From the NCBI GenBank assembly GCA_949316235.1, contig OX438745.1:191001-255000 (forward strand): DNA of 64,000 nt, given 5' to 3'. Numbering within the stretch: position 1 is the first letter of the stretch; each line of letters starts with the position of its first letter. The translations under genes were made by a program, and so were the position numbers. Shown one piece after another: positions 44,401 to 55,302 of this stretch. The stretch comes from Oegoconia quadripuncta. Taxonomy: Eukaryota; Arthropoda; Insecta; Lepidoptera; Autostichidae. The notes beneath the pieces were generated by a model. That model searched no databases and was not told the origin of the DNA. It saw nothing but the letters and a program-made list of their open reading frames with translations.

Positions 44401-45859
44401 CTCATGTAGCGGACTTGAGCTGTGCCGTCCTTCAGATACTTATCTTCTCGCAAAGTAAGAAGCAGTTGCTCAGTGAATACCTGTTTTAGATACCCTCCTC
44501 GTACAGCCATGCAGAAGCACGAGGCGGATGTGCCGTCAGAGTCGGTACTTGTCCACGTTTCCTCAGACCATTGTGACTCCAGCCATTTTGTCTCTGCGGT
44601 TCTGCTTGATTCTGAACTGAAATCCCAAAATTCGTCCACGGTGAGAATAATCCAACCGTTCCTCGTGGTTCGCTTCGAATATTTAACCATGCCATTTGTT
44701 AACGTTACATTTTTTTAGCTTCTTCATTTGTTAATTTTTATGATGTAATTTGTCGTGGTGTATGAAGTAGTCTAGTGTGTCTGCTTTTGCTTCAAATTAT
44801 CCTTGGAAAGATCTCTTTCATTCTCTATTATGCATGATATTTAAAACTTGAATTCTATTTAATAATTTGTCACTCTGCTCAGTTAGTGTTTCGTTTTCGT
44901 GTAAGTAACATTAATAAGTAATATATTTACTTAATTAATTAATAAGTAATAAATTAGATGTAATTCTAGACTATGCAGGTCCATTTTGTTAGTGAAATAA
45001 GATAAATTCGAGAAATAATGTTAATAGTTACTTTTTAAATTAACAGAGGCACAATAACATTAATATGTTGTCTTTTTCTGGTATCCATAACACAAGCCTA
45101 GACGCTTACTGTGGACCTAGATGGCGCTGTGTGTTTGTGCAAAGACGTTTATTTATTTATTTATTTATTTATTTTTGTGCAATAAAGCCTTTACAAATAT
45201 AAAATATTACAGCACTGGGTGCAGTACTAACCAGGTCTATAATACCATTTTGAACTATTGCTACTTACCTGTTTTTCATATCACTACTTGCGTCGCCTCT
45301 ACCATCAACAGTTACCGGATTGTTAACGTTAAATTTAGTCTTTAGCTCAGAATCTCCAAAACTATCTTGGACAGAAATATTTCTTTTATTTTTGATTTCT
45401 AAATTTGAGTCTTGATTTTCTTTAGCTGAGTTGTATTGGAATTTTTCAAACACAGTTTTTTCATCGCCATAGAAGTCGATGGCCATTTCACTAAGTCGCG
45501 GTACGGCAGTCGCTCTCAGTATCACTTGCAGACGAAATTTATGAGGACTACACGGCGCTAGATTGTCGATTACTCTTGTTGTTTTTCCTCCACTATAATC
45601 AAAATCAAAATCAATTCCTAGAGTCAAGTCATATTCATGAATCCAAGCGTAAAGCAGAATGTTTAACTTACCTATAAACAAATACCCATGGCGGGATCTT
45701 CTCCCGTCTCTGTACCCTATACAGCAGTTCCTGATTAAGGAATCCGAAGGTATCCTGTTTCAAATCCAGGGTCACGGTGCTCTTGCTACGATCCAAAACC
45801 TCAGGCGGCAAGGGTTGCCAGTTTAGGAACTTCTTTGTTAGATACGATTGTAAGCTCAT
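41373..45859 (-). CDS. FANK1: FANK1-like: fibronectin III + ankyrin repeats
   Basis: Minus-strand exons (high to low): 45859-45672, 45592-45269, 44616-44481, 44308-44218, 43191-43043, 42480-42342, 41493-41373. Phases 2,2,0,1,0,1 match at every junction. The start is ATG at 45859 (MSLQSYLTKKFLNWQPLPPE). Exons 1-2 form the FN3 domain ('PPWVFVYS/GGKTTRVIDNLAP', 'SPHKFRLQVI'). From exon 3 on there are about five ankyrin repeats ('NGFTPLATAIRKGDINTVRF', 'AQTPLHLAVLAGNMTVTELL', 'GWTPLFRAVCQGADTDVIEE'). FN3 followed by ankyrins is the FANK1 layout; in mammals FANK1 is testis-enriched. The 3' end is uncertain: a TAA would stop at residue 383, but it overlaps a perfect GTAAGT donor, so more exons may follow. 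Confidence 0.9.
41667..42050 (+). mobile_element. SINE-A 3' scrap plus N3 retrotransposon end, in a FANK1 intron
   Basis: 41667-41712 is a SINE-A 3' end ('ggaactagatggcgctg'). From 41722 an N3 frame ('LRWFGHVKRMNERRLTKVIY') runs to 'ctgacgaacatg' with an early stop and continues degenerate to 'cctacccctacgggaaacag'. Confidence 0.8.
42342..42480 (-). CDS. FANK1: FANK1 exon 6 (ankyrin)
   Basis: Encodes ARDLNDLRVEHYAVDSGSLG and GGDVQVMDSNGWTPLFRA. Phase 0 in, phase 1 out (GCAG|GTATTA). Confidence 0.9.
43043..43191 (-). CDS. FANK1: FANK1 exon 5 (ankyrin)
   Basis: Encodes DINTVRFLLASGADVDQR and TPLHLAVLAGNMTVTELLLE, the most canonical repeat of the set. Acceptor TTCATCAG; donor TTCCAG|GTAATT. 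Confidence 0.95.
43192..44217 (-). other. FANK1 intron with two family F repeats
   Basis: 43830-44140 holds two diverged family F copies ('gatattttgggag', 'cccttagtcgtctt'-type blocks). No exon is seen in the rest. Confidence 0.5.
44218..44308 (-). CDS. FANK1: FANK1 exon 4 (ankyrin)
   Basis: Encodes MQIMLEERPALICMINSTNG and FTPLATAIRK. Acceptor AATTTCAG, donor AAAG|GTATCA. Confidence 0.92.
44481..44616 (-). CDS. FANK1: FANK1 exon 3 (FN3 end / first ankyrin)
   Basis: Acceptor GATTTCAG; phase 2 in, phase 0 out (AAACAG|GTATTC). Encodes SESSRTAETKWLESQWSEE, then DGTSASCFCMAVRGGYLKQ, an ankyrin first helix pair. Longer ORFs that read through here are intron read-through. Confidence 0.88.
44617..45268 (-). 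other. FANK1 intron with SINE-A 3' end
   Basis: 45080-45180 is a + strand SINE-A 3' end ('atggcgctgtgtgtttgtgc') with a long ATTT tail. The rest is AT-rich without features. Confidence 0.6.
45269..45592 (-). CDS. FANK1: FANK1 exon 2 (FN3 domain)
   Basis: Acceptor GATTATAG after a minimal 79-bp intron; donor AACAG|GTAAGT. Encodes GGKTTRVIDNLAPCSPHKFR (FN3 strands E-F) and a longer, poorly conserved Ser/Asn-rich insertion before the first ankyrin repeat. Confidence 0.88.
45672..45859 (-). CDS. FANK1: FANK1 exon 1 (start of FN3)
   Basis: ATG at 45859 in the context TAAAATGAGC; donor TTTATAG|GTAAGT. Contains LPPEVLDRSKSTVTLDL and ends PPWVFVY. In-frame upstream codons lack an ATG. Confidence 0.85.
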
Positions 45860-46128
45860 TTTAGTTATCAAGGTTATTGCTGTATATTTTATTTAGAAAG
45901 TCACATCATATTTATCGATTTGCACTGTTTTTGTATTCGATGGGCACTCTAGTTTTTAGAAAGAGTGTTGCAAAATCTATTTGTACAAAACTTCTGGACA
46001 AAAATCCACTTGTATATCTGTTCTTGTTCCCGACATTAACTAAGTAACTGCACTAACAGTTCACAACAACCAGTTGGATAAAGTTGTTAACGGAAAGCGA
46101 ATTCCTTAGTTAAATCCTTCGGTTAATT

Positions 46129-46359
46129 TTACATGTAATTAAAAACACTAGAACTAATATAGGGAGTAAAATAGTGTTCGAGACGAGCCAGCAATTTGTT
46201 CAGTAGCCTCGCTTCAACACAAGCGAAGTTTGATCGATGGGTGGCGTGGAGACGATACAACCAATCCACCTCTGCCATCGATTTCGCACTTTCCACTCTT
46301 ACGCTCTCTGCAATTGATGCCATTTTTCCGTGACACAAATTCACTGGTAACATTGTCAT
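46129..46359 (-). CDS. small hypothetical ORF upstream of FANK1
   Basis: 76 codons, ATG to TAA. It has internal Mets and a helical-looking middle (EVDWLYRLHATHRSNFACVE, LLNKLLARLEHYF). It lies about 270 bp upstream of the FANK1 start on the same strand, in sequence free of the known repeats. It is not recognised. It may be a short gene, an upstream ORF in the FANK1 leader, or chance. Confidence 0.25.
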   Translation of the reverse strand: MTMLPVNLCHGKMASIAESVRVESAKSMAEVDWLYRLHATHRSNFACVEARLLNKLLARLEHYFTPYISSSVFNYM

Positions 46360-46529
46360 TCATAAAGGTACTGTAGTCGTTTAGTTTCCATCAAGTGTTG
46401 AACAACTCTGCGGGAGTTTATCCACAAACTGGGATTGTGAGCCGTCACGTCGATCTCGGAGTTCGGAACTAATAGTTGGCTGTTACAAGTTTGTCATTTC
46501 GTTGAAATGAAGTCTAACAAGACTACGAT

Positions 46530-46580
46530 ATCTACTAGTTTAACCTGCGGCTCCGCCCGCTTAGAATTACTTTATCGCGG
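46530..46580 (-). mobile_element. Helitron-like 3' scrap
   Basis: 'actagtttaacctgcggctc' reads on the minus strand as a GCGGGCGGAGCCGC...CTAGT-type end, as at 49.7 kb. Confidence 0.4.
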
Positions 46581-46721
46581 ATTCTCATCTCATGTCCTAC
46601 TCCAGGTCTCAAGCTCCTCTACTCAATACAGAGGTATAATTTTTATGGATAATTGATTATTTATTACTTTCGAAGTCGGCGCCAATGTGTCACAGTGATT
46701 ATAATATAATAATAATAATGA

Positions 46722-46945
46722 ATATTTCGGACACTTACACCAATCATCTAGTCCCAAACTAAGCAAAGCTAGTGCTATGGATACTAGATAAACGGATAAA
46801 CATACATAAATATTTATATAAACATCCAAGACTCTGGAATAAATGTTTGTATTCATCACACAAATATTTACCCCTCGCGGGATTCGAACCTGTAACTGTT
46901 GGTTTCGCTGATAGGGTCACTATCCACTACACCAATCGGTCGCAA
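46722..46945 (-). mobile_element. SINE-B
   Basis: Full reversed copy, tail 'ggacacttacaccaatcat' to head 'ctacaccaatcggtcg'. ORFs on both strands are spurious. Confidence 0.87.
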
Positions 46946-46986
46946 TTTATTGAAAAAAAAATTAAAAGATAGAATTTAAATATAAA

Positions 46987-47150
46987 CTAGAACAAATGTA
47001 AAAAATTGGAACGGCGTGGAAATGTACCCAGAACGCTGGCAGCGTTTCCTCGCTGGATGCAGATGCTTAAGCGTTGAGCGAGGAAACAGCCAGCTCTCGG
47101 GTTACCGGTGACATCGACTAAGCGCTTGATGAGGTTGTCGGGGTTTCCTA
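46987..47150 (-). pseudogene. relic of KRPDG-type element C-terminus (copy 1)
   Basis: Minus-strand residues 'GNPRAGCFLAQRLSICIQRG' and 'NAASVLGTF' match the ends of the copies at 52 and 58 kb. About 55 codons remain and the upstream part is lost. The surrounding 93-codon frame is mostly unrelated. Confidence 0.7.
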
Positions 47151-47597
47151 AATTTTCTATTGATAGTGTAAACGAACAGGTGGAACGTAAACAATGTAGA
47201 CCGTACAATTCTTTTAATCCTCTCGGTTCAACAGCAACAAACAAAATGACCGAACATATGCCAGACACGGCTAATTATAGAGTTTGATGACATTTAGCAA
47301 TGTTTACCACTGAATAACTTCTTGTATTTTAATTATTCAAAAATATCGATAAATTAATAGCGATATAAATGTGAAATAAATATCAATTGACCTCTTCAAT
47401 CATTATTATCATAAATATTAACTGTATCTTTCCAAAAAATTATATCAGTGATTTACAGACGAAAAGATTGAACGGAAGTAAAATCAGGAATGTAAATCTT
47501 ACTAAAACAATTGTTTTTTTACATAATAATAGAAGCTACTATTATATAATAATTCATTATGAAATGCAATGCCCGTATAACATAAATAAAGAAATAT

Positions 47598-47848
47598 AAA
47601 TATCCTTGGATGTAGTATACACAATGCCATCTAGTTCCCCATTAAGCAACTATAGGCTTGTGTTGTGGATACGAGATGGTTGATATACTACATAAATACA
47701 TTTTTTTTGTAAATAAATACTTATTATAAATGAAACACACATGAACGTATTCATCACACAAACATATGCCCCTTGCGGGATTCGAACCCACGACCTTTGG
47801 GTATACTGGTCAGAGTTTCTAACCACTACACCAAACAGGTCGTCTAAA
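47598..47848 (-). mobile_element. SINE-A
   Basis: Reversed full copy with a short internal deletion ('aaacacacatgaacg'); head 'ctacaccaaacaggtcgtc'. Confidence 0.85.
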
Positions 47849-48104
47849 TCTTAAGTCTTAATAACTTCAAACTATTGTTTATAGCTACGTGGTGTGATCT
47901 CACTTAATTTATATGAGCCGAAACACTCTCCTTGAAAATTGAAATGACATTCCATCAAAGACGTTTAAGTATGTTCTGCTAACAATATCTCTTTACTTCG
48001 CCAAATCCTTTGACACATTACTTGACTTGGCTCAGTCGGGCGGAAGACTCGTTCGAGGAGACATACCTACTCTTATTAACAAGGACGAGTTCATAACAGC
48101 TTTG

Positions 48105-48545
48105 CTAATATTAGGTCCTTACCTATGAAATTGGCGTTTTGTATGAAGAATTTCATTAGGACTGTTTTCTCCATACAAACATTTTTGTTTTTTTTTTTTG
48201 GGAACGGCAAGTCCAACTTTAGCTAAACTTTGTGTGTATTATCGGATAACAGTAAGTTAAGTATAGGCAGCGTTAATTTTTAAAAGTAATTTATAAAAGT
48301 TTTAGCGAATCTAAGAAATGATTATGGGAAGCACAAAGAGCTCTGTTCAATTTTTTTTTAATAATGTGATTTAGCCCAGAATTTAAAAAATATTTCATGT
48401 GACACCTTGAAATAATATTCCATTTTCCAAATAAAAAACAAATTTGGTTATAGCTTTGAAAATCGCAGGAATTGGTACATATGAACGAAGAAAACGAAGA
48501 TTAACGAAGAAAAAACTGAAATTTCATAGGTAGAGAGGTATTAGG
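48105..48545 (+). mobile_element. MITE-like element, reference copy
   Basis: About 435 bp with complementary ends ('ggtccttacctatgaaatt' / 'aatttcataggtag') and no ORF. It shares all internal landmarks with the inverted pair at 5466-6352. Its ends lie near TA dinucleotides, which would fit a Tc1/mariner-derived MITE; this is an inference. Confidence 0.75.
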
Positions 48546-48689
48546 TAAAGAATTACTTAAGATAAATGTAATTTTTTAGAAAACATTCAGTTTAATTGTA
48601 CAATATAATATTACATATTGTAACCAAAAAACCTACTTAAAAAGAGAAACCTTTAATTTTAAACACTGGCGCGTTCCCATTTAGCCTGC

Positions 48690-48925
48690 ACATCCAGAAG
48701 TGCAGGACACCTCAAGAGGCGGAAATACGCAGCCCAGGGACAGGGTTACGAATTTCTGTCCTTTGGGGTAGATACCATTGGGCCGTGAGGACCGGACGCG
48801 CATAAGCTCTTCAAGGAGCTGGCGTCGCGTCTGGTAGAAGTATCGGATGACCACCAGGCTTGTATAAGTCTGGCCATACAACGTGCCAAGGTCGCTAGCC
48901 TTCGGGGGTATCTTGCCACAAAGTA
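48690..48925 (+). pseudogene. relic of KRPDG-type element C-terminus (copy 2)
   Basis: Plus-strand frame 'KRRKYAAQGQGYEFLSFGVD', then 'TIGP', an in-frame TGA where the relatives have Trp, 'GPDAHKLFKELASRLVEVSD' and 'SLAIQRAKVASL', with a deletion before that. It aligns with the 52-kb copy ('FETLGPWSSDTKKF...SLAIQRGNAAS'). Clearly dead. Confidence 0.65.
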
Positions 48926-49197
48926 GTGACCTTTAACTTGTGTTCTACTTATGAGTGAACTTATATATGAGGAATTATAAAACAAGCGAATAAAAAAAAA
49001 CTTTGCGACTGATGATGGCATACTGTTTTAATAACTTGAGCGGTATGTATTTGAGTAAGCGAATAATTAACTTAACTAACGACGAATATTGATTAATAAT
49101 AAAATCCAGAACGAGCTTACAAAAAGTGGGTTGTGATTAATCCATTTCAGATATTAAAATTTTATTTCAGTGACTACATTACTAAGTGAGTGACTAC

Positions 49198-49457
49198 ATT
49201 ACTAAGTGAGCGACTGGATATACAAAGATCGCTCTGCTCGCCCGGCTCGCTTCCGCCATACCCTTCGTGTTTGTAAGAATTACATTTGCCAAATATTGAA
49301 AAATATACAGGACGTAACGTTGACACTCAAACAAATATGAGGTCGCTCTAATATTATGAAGCTTCTCATTTTGTTTTTTAAGTAACTCAAATTAATGTTT
49401 GTAAGTTGCTGTTCTGTTGATTTCTCGTCACTCGCAGTCAGTCGCTCACTTAGTAAT
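49198..49457. mobile_element. small inverted-repeat element (~260 bp)
   Basis: 18-bp perfect ends: 'attactaagtgagcgact' and its complement 'agtcgctcacttagtaat'. A 20-bp direct duplication ('gtgactacattactaagtga') lies at the left edge. No ORF inside. Confidence 0.5.
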
Positions 49458-49711
49458 ACTATAACCTAAATTAATTAATTTTGAAACTTCAAAATGTAAT
49501 TTACAGTCACTCGTTTTATTGCTACCCTTTATATTATTATGGCTTTTCTTTTTTATCTGTATTTTGGTATGTTTTTGTTAATATTTTTCATTTACATAAT
49601 TACTAAATAATTTAAATAAATAAAAGTAAAAAAAAATTGTACATTTTATATACAATGCATATTTCTGTAACAATTTTGTGTACAATAAAGATATAAAGAT
49701 AAAAATTAAAC

Positions 49712-49887
49712 GTTTTCAAGTGTGTATGTATGTTTGTTACCTCTTCACGCCTAAACGGCTGGACGGATTTAAATGAAATTTGGTTGATAGACAGATTAGG
49801 ATCTGGATTAACATATAGGCAAAATTTTGCTGAACCGATTTTGATGAAATTTTCTACGAAGACGAAGTCACGGGCGGAAAGCTAGTA
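49712..49887 (+). mobile_element. Helitron-like nonautonomous element, 3' end CTAGT
   Basis: 'tatgtttgttacctcttcac', 'ggctggacggattt', 'ccgattttgatgaaattt' and the terminal 'gggcggaaagctagt'. A CTAGT end (CTRR followed by T) fits Helitron termini. Confidence 0.5.
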
Positions 49888-51059
49888 AAAAGAATAAGTA
49901 TAGTTTTTAATGAATATTTTCAAATTTTCTGAATCCCACTTGCGATTCTTTTATTCGGAAAAGTGACTACTCTACTAAAATCTATCCTCGGAATTCTAAG
50001 CCTTAGGTTACAGTGCGTTACTAAGTTTGTATTATAATTTAAGTTCCAACATTCTCAAATGCCTGTTGGACGTTGCCTAAGGACGAGGCCTATCAGTACG
50101 TTTAGAGCGTACGAAAACAAAAGTTCGTAGTAACTTTTCGGTACCAGAAAGGGGTGCGATTTTAAAATTTCCAAGAAATTTCACGTGGGAATTGTTGAAC
50201 CGTTCGAATGCTGTGTTGTCAATTTCATATAAATGTCACAAAAGTAAAAAAAATATTAGCTTTCACTCACAAAGTACACATAGAAAAAATATTTCACTAA
50301 TTACATTTGATCTTATATTATATTTGTTATTGAATGTGTGTAACTAATTTGTAGTATTTATGGCCGAAAGAAGTCTGAATTTTTTTATTTTTTTTTACTT
50401 TTGACTTTTATATTTAATTTGTTTTTAATTTCATTATTTAGTAATTTTATCTAAATATTTTAAATTTTAATAATTATTGCACGCCATAAAGGCAAATCAT
50501 GGTTGTTCATTATTTATAATAGTTTACATCTTTTCTCTGTACCTATGATTAGGCAAATAAATGAATTATGATTATGATTATTATCTTATGCGTACCTAAT
50601 ATGGGCGAACATGTCTCATTTGGTAACATAAATAAAATTCCAAAAGTACCTACTTAAAAACCATTTTGACCTATTGAAAGTCAAAATCACAAACTCACAC
50701 AACTCAGTTTATCAAATCGCTCACACTCGCACATCTCTGTTTAACAAATGTATGGAAAAGAAATTGAAACGGTATATACGTCTTCGTGTCCTTTTCTTCT
50801 GTATACAACTTACCCATTTAACCTTTTAGTTTTTCATTTATTTTTTTAAAGTAGATTTTATATTCATTTTTAAAGCTTAAATTTATTTATAGAGTAATTT
50901 TAGTTGTCGATATAATAATTATAATTTAAATAATAATTTAATATGATAATTTAATATAATATTAAATTAATTAATAGGTTTCTTTCCTTTAACCTTTTCT
51001 TAAATACTGCAATTGAATTTGCTGTCCTGAATTAATTTTGGCAGTTTATATCATAGCTG
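49888..51059. other. unassigned AT-rich DNA
   Basis: No gene or named repeat; long A/T runs between 50280 and 51000. Confidence 0.4.
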
Positions 51060-51388
51060 TTTTTTTTTATGCACAACGGGTTGGTACTTGATCTCAATCA
51101 CACCTGATGTTAAGTGAAGATGAGGTCGAAGGTGGAAGCGTACTGACCCGGAAACCCCAACACATTTGGGGAACTGGCTATCTTATCTCTGACAACCGTA
51201 ACACAACAATGCTATTAACATTGCTGCTTGGCGGCAGATTTAGATCAGATGGTGGTAGCTAGCCAAGCGGACATTTAAAATGACCTACCACCAACCAAAC
51301 CGAGTAAACATGTACCCCACTGGGGATGGAACCCGCGACCTCCGCATCGTAAACCCAATGTTGTTTACATTGAGCCACGGAGGCGGTT
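51060..51388 (-). mobile_element. SINE-C, full-length
   Basis: Reversed, from 'tatgcacaacgggttggtac' to 'gagccacggaggcggtt'. Confidence 0.88.
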
Positions 51389-51846
51389 TGCTTGAACACT
51401 GAAGGAGTGAAGGAGGAAAATACCATTTATTTATAATAAAAATACGATCGTATGTAGATTTCATAAAAACGTATGATTCCGAAATCCCACCCCATGACTT
51501 GATGGAATCCGTCAGAGGCTGAGTTCAGGCGGAAAATGTACGAAACAATGGTGTAAGGAATAAATTACTTTTGTTTTAAATGTAATTTAGTTGGCAATAC
51601 TACAGAATTGCTGGAGTGAAGATTTGTGTAAAGTGAGTTTAGGTAAAGAAGAGTAGCCAAGGCCTATTTGCTATTTGTTTTCGATTAGCGAAGTTAAGCA
51701 GTCAGAGGATGGCAGACCACATTTTCCATTTTTCAGTACCAGTTGAGAGACTGGTTTTTAAATCGTTACTTATTTTATTTTTTCTAGTCATATTGATTAC
51801 AAAATATATGATCTAATTGTGGTGTATTTTTTTTTTATGTAAAAGC

Positions 51847-51868
51847 ATATATATATATATATATATAT
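51847..51868. repeat. (TA)n microsatellite
   Basis: Short pure AT dinucleotide run in the presumed 3' UTR of the element at 51930-52505. Confidence 0.9.
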
Positions 51869-51929
51869 AGCATATAATTTTAATTGATTTCAAATAGTTT
51901 ACAATAGAAATAACATAATATTTACATAA

Positions 51930-52505
51930 TTACAAAAAATGTATCGCGTCCAGCTCTCCCACCTGGGGCATTGTCCCCAACACGCTGGCTGCATTGCCCC
52001 GCTGAATAGCTAGGCTTAATCTTTGAGCGAAAAAAGAGCCCGCCCTTATATCACCTGATGCCGCAATTAGCTTATCAGACACCGCCTTTACGAATTTTTT
52101 GGTGTCTGAAGACCAGGGGCCCAGAGTCTCGAAGGCAAGTGCCGCAAACTCATAATTAGCAGATAGAAATGCGTATTTGCGGCACTTTGCTATCTGGGCA
52201 AGATCGGCAGCAGCACCAGGCTTGCGGGCAGAGCTCTGCACGTAAGACGGGGCCAAGGTGTCAACACATGTGGCATCCCATACCAGAGAGCGGCCGAGTC
52301 GCCAAGGCACCAGAGTGCAACCGTCAGGTCTCTTGCCATCCACAGATGACATTCCCGAGGGTTCCAGTGTTGAGGGAACTGAGGCAGAAGCAAGAGACCG
52401 ACGAATGAGGTCATTGAGGGTACAGTGCCTAAATACACGACCGGCACTTCTGGAGCACGAAAGGCCATGACGACCAAGATTGTCCACTTGCTGGCCACAA
52501 ATGCA
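51930..52505 (-). pseudogene. KRPDG-type element C-terminus (copy 3, longest)
   Basis: Uninterrupted minus-strand frame of about 190 codons. It starts with a C-X-C-X9-H-X3-C zinc-knuckle-like motif (CICGQQVDNLGRHGLSC). It continues 'SAGRVFRH', 'DGKRPDGCTLVPW', 'RSLVWDATCVDTLAPSYVQ' and 'YEFAALAFETLGPW', and ends 'RLSLAIQRGNAASVLGTM'. A Cys/His knuckle followed by R-H and P-D...D resembles the C-terminus of restriction-like-endonuclease non-LTR retrotransposons (R2/NeSL/R4-type); this is inference. The reverse transcriptase expected upstream is cut off by the SINE-A at 52515, from which the first 16 codons of the frame derive. I call it a 5'-truncated remnant. Confidence 0.65.
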
Positions 52506-52514
52506 ACGATGAAA

Positions 52515-52782
52515 ATGTAAATAAATATATCCTTGGACATATATAGATAGCGCCATCTAGTTCCACACTAAGCAACTAGGCTTGTATTGTGGATACCAGA
52601 TGGTTGATACACTAAACAAACACATTTTTTTTTTTGTAAATGAATACATGAAAAACATCCATAACTCGGGTACGCAATGTCCGTATTCATCATACAAACA
52701 TATGCCCATAGCGGGATTCGAACCAGCGACCTTTTGGTATAGCAGCAGAGTTTCTATCCACTACAACAAACAGGTCGTCAAT
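52515..52782 (-). mobile_element. SINE-A
   Basis: Reversed full copy from 'gcgccatctagttccacac' to 'ctacaacaaacaggtcgtc'. Confidence 0.87.
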
Positions 52783-52821
52783 ATTTGTTTATTGACATTA
52801 GCTATTTATAATGAATGAATC

Positions 52822-52975
52822 AGGCTCAGCGATTAAGATGCGGTCTCCCAATTTGAGAGCTCCGGGTTCAATTCCCAGACAGGCCATGTACTGGCCACTG
52901 AATGTTACCACCGATTATGAGCCATAGTTCGATCTGTGTTATCTGACAATAAGTAAATTTATTTATTTATTCTAA
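52822..52975 (+). mobile_element. different tRNA-headed SINE
   Basis: Head 'ggctcagcgattaagatgcg', B box 'gggttcaattcccag', then unrelated body and an ATTT tail. The sequence cannot fold as a complete tRNA. Single copy in the window. Confidence 0.5.
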
Positions 52976-53292
52976 ACAAACAAACAAGTCCATTTTGTAG
53001 TCTGCATTTAAACAATACGCATTTAAGAGCCTCACTGCGCGGCTCCTAACATAAGAGTTAAAACTTCAACAATAGCGTACAATACAAGAGCATATGAGAG
53101 AGGTAGTTGGACTGGTAATGTGAAAAGTTGCTCGCTAGCGAGGAAAGTGTCTGGAGAACTTACAGAGGGGTTATATCTGTAACCTCAATTCCTATCAATT
53201 TCATTAAAATCAACATGTAAAAATTTAAAAATAAAAAATTCAAGCGAGCGCGATCCACAACCCGGCACTAAAATCTCCCAAATGGCTAGTTG

Positions 53293-53360
53293 ATGCAAAT
53301 CCCGGCCGCAGCGAGTCAGTACGCTCGCGCGGAGTGACGTCATTAATTCCGTTACGTCAC
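53293..53360. promoter_or_regulatory. octamer + two CRE sites, CpG-rich
   Basis: ATGCAAAT (53293-53300, POU octamer), a perfect palindromic CRE TGACGTCA (53335-53342) and a second CRE-like TTACGTCA (53352-53359) lie within 68 bp of CpG-rich, repeat-free DNA, followed by TAATTA. It may be an enhancer or promoter of the gene that may begin at 56 kb. Motif evidence only. Confidence 0.4.
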
Positions 53361-53724
53361 TACCCCCTCACCCCTCCGTCACGTTTCATTACAGCCGTAA
53401 TTAGTGCGAACGAAATGAAATTAATTTGGGAACATGAACCGGCCAGACAGCTCTCTGTTATTATTTGTCACTTCTGATTTCAGCCTCACTCGACAGTGAG
53501 GCACTAACAGACCGACGTCTGTTAGTGAATACTCGTATGTAGATTAGTATTGATAAGAAATAAACTCAAACTCAAGCATTTTATTTCAACGTAAGATACA
53601 TGATATCATATGTTGAATGTCAATTTAAATCTATTGGAAATAAAAATAGGGCTAAGCATTTTTCGGTCAGTCAGTATGTCCTAGCTACCACCGCTTTAAT
53701 TGTCTATCGTGTCTCATACATAAC

Positions 53725-54165
53725 GTCAAGACCTTTATCCCAAATTGTTCCAAATATTAGTTCAATGATTGAAACAACATCCACGGTACACCTTATGTAA
53801 TGTACAGAAATGCAAACGTGACAGGGGACAGCCCATTGGGGGTTGAAACGGGCAAATCTATAGATGTTTTGGGCCTATAGCCTCCGTGGCTCAATCTAAA
53901 CAACGTTTACGATTCGGAGGTCGCGGGTTCGATCCCCAACATGTTGGTTGGTGGTAGGGCATTTTAAATGGCTAGCTACCATCATCTAATTTAATCAGCC
54001 GCCAAGCAACAATGTTAATAACATTGTTGTGTTCCGGTTCTCAGAGATAAGATAGCCCCCCAAATGTGTTGTGGTTTCCGGGTCAGTACGCTTCCACCTT
54101 CGACCTTATCCTCACTTAACATCAGGTGTGATTGAGGTGAAGTACCAACTCGTTGTGCATAAAAA
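53725..54165 (+). mobile_element. family F piece followed by SINE-C
   Basis: 53725-53870 matches family F. 53878-54165 is a SINE-C copy with small deletions. A badly decayed second SINE-C-like head follows at 54180-54260. Confidence 0.7.
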
Positions 54166-54557
54166 AAATAGAAACAATACCGGATTTAAACAATGGAGTT
54201 CCCGGATTCGATTCGCAGTGGAGTACATAAGTTTGGTTGATAGTAGAGCATTTATATTTATTAACCAACCAAAGACAAACATAAAATAAAATCTAAAATG
54301 GATGCTTAACTTCTTGGGTATGATTAGTTAGTTAGTTATTTATTTGAGACCCCTGCTCTTGTCGGTGGAGTATTTTCCATATCTCTCTGCTCTCCGCCTT
54401 CCTCTTGACCTCCTGATACGAGACGATGTTCAATTTCTCTATTATCTGCTGCATGAAGCTTATTCTAGTCTGCCTCTTTTTTTTCACCTCCGTCCTTCTT
54501 CTTTCTTCATGGGTTTGATAACTGAAAAACTTCTTCGAGTGTCGTATTTTATTTCAT

Positions 54558-54960
54558 GATTAATCAGAATATCATCTGATGGAAAGTGACGATGTGGCCG
54601 AAGATGAAGCAGTTGATCTCCGTAGAGTCCTATCCACCTTGTTCTTGAAGATCCCAAGGTTATAGGATTCAGCAAAGACTGACGCCGGAAGGGAGGTCCA
54701 TGCCTTGGCCGTTCGCATTATGAATGAAGAGTCGAACCGCTTAGTAGTATTTTTGGGTATGTTAACTACATACAGATGGAAGCCCTCCCCACGCCTGGTA
54801 GTCCAAAGATGAAATGGCGATGGTGGAATAAGATTATGTAATTCCAACGCACACTCACCGAAGTGCATCCTGTAAAAGCCGAGAGACAGGCGACCTTGCG
54901 ACGGTATTCGAGGCTTGGTAATTTAGCAGTGATCAAATGGTGACCAATGAGTGTTATCAT
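54558..54960 (-). mobile_element. non-LTR family N2 reverse-transcriptase C-terminus
   Basis: Minus-strand codons with 'HFGECALELHNLIPPSPF', 'TTKRFDSSFIMRTAKAWTSL' and 'PASVFAESYNLGIFKNKVDR', the standard end of jockey/R1-like RT ORFs, plus the tail 'ttccatcag' complement. Truncated at both the RT core and 5' end. Confidence 0.8.
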
Positions 54961-55040
54961 GGCGTTCTACAGATTATGTAAAATTATTTTCAAAAGTTTT
55001 CATGGGCATGCATGATGAAAATCTCTTGGCGTGTTTAGTG

Positions 55041-55125
55041 GAAACATCTGCCAGCGCATCAGCCTCGCCCTGCAAAGAGGGTATGCCACCCTGGTCACCA
55101 CACCGCACGGGCATTTCGAAAGACA
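55041..55125 (+). pseudogene. weak relic of KRPDG-type element (copy 4)
   Basis: 'CQRISLALQRGYATLVTTPH' parallels 'QRLSLAIQRGNAASVLGTMP'. Only about 25 codons; similarity is limited. Confidence 0.35.
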
Positions 55126-55302
55126 TTTTTTATTTATAAAAAAAATATTCTTTTGGTCATCGGTTTAATGTTCTCTGTACATACTCTATTTGTATTTAAT
55201 TAGTTTTATTTAAGTTTGGATAACTATATGCCGTTCAAATAAATAATGTTTCCAAAAGGAATTTCGAATTATATGCGGAACATAAATTCAGGAGTCTTAT
55301 CT

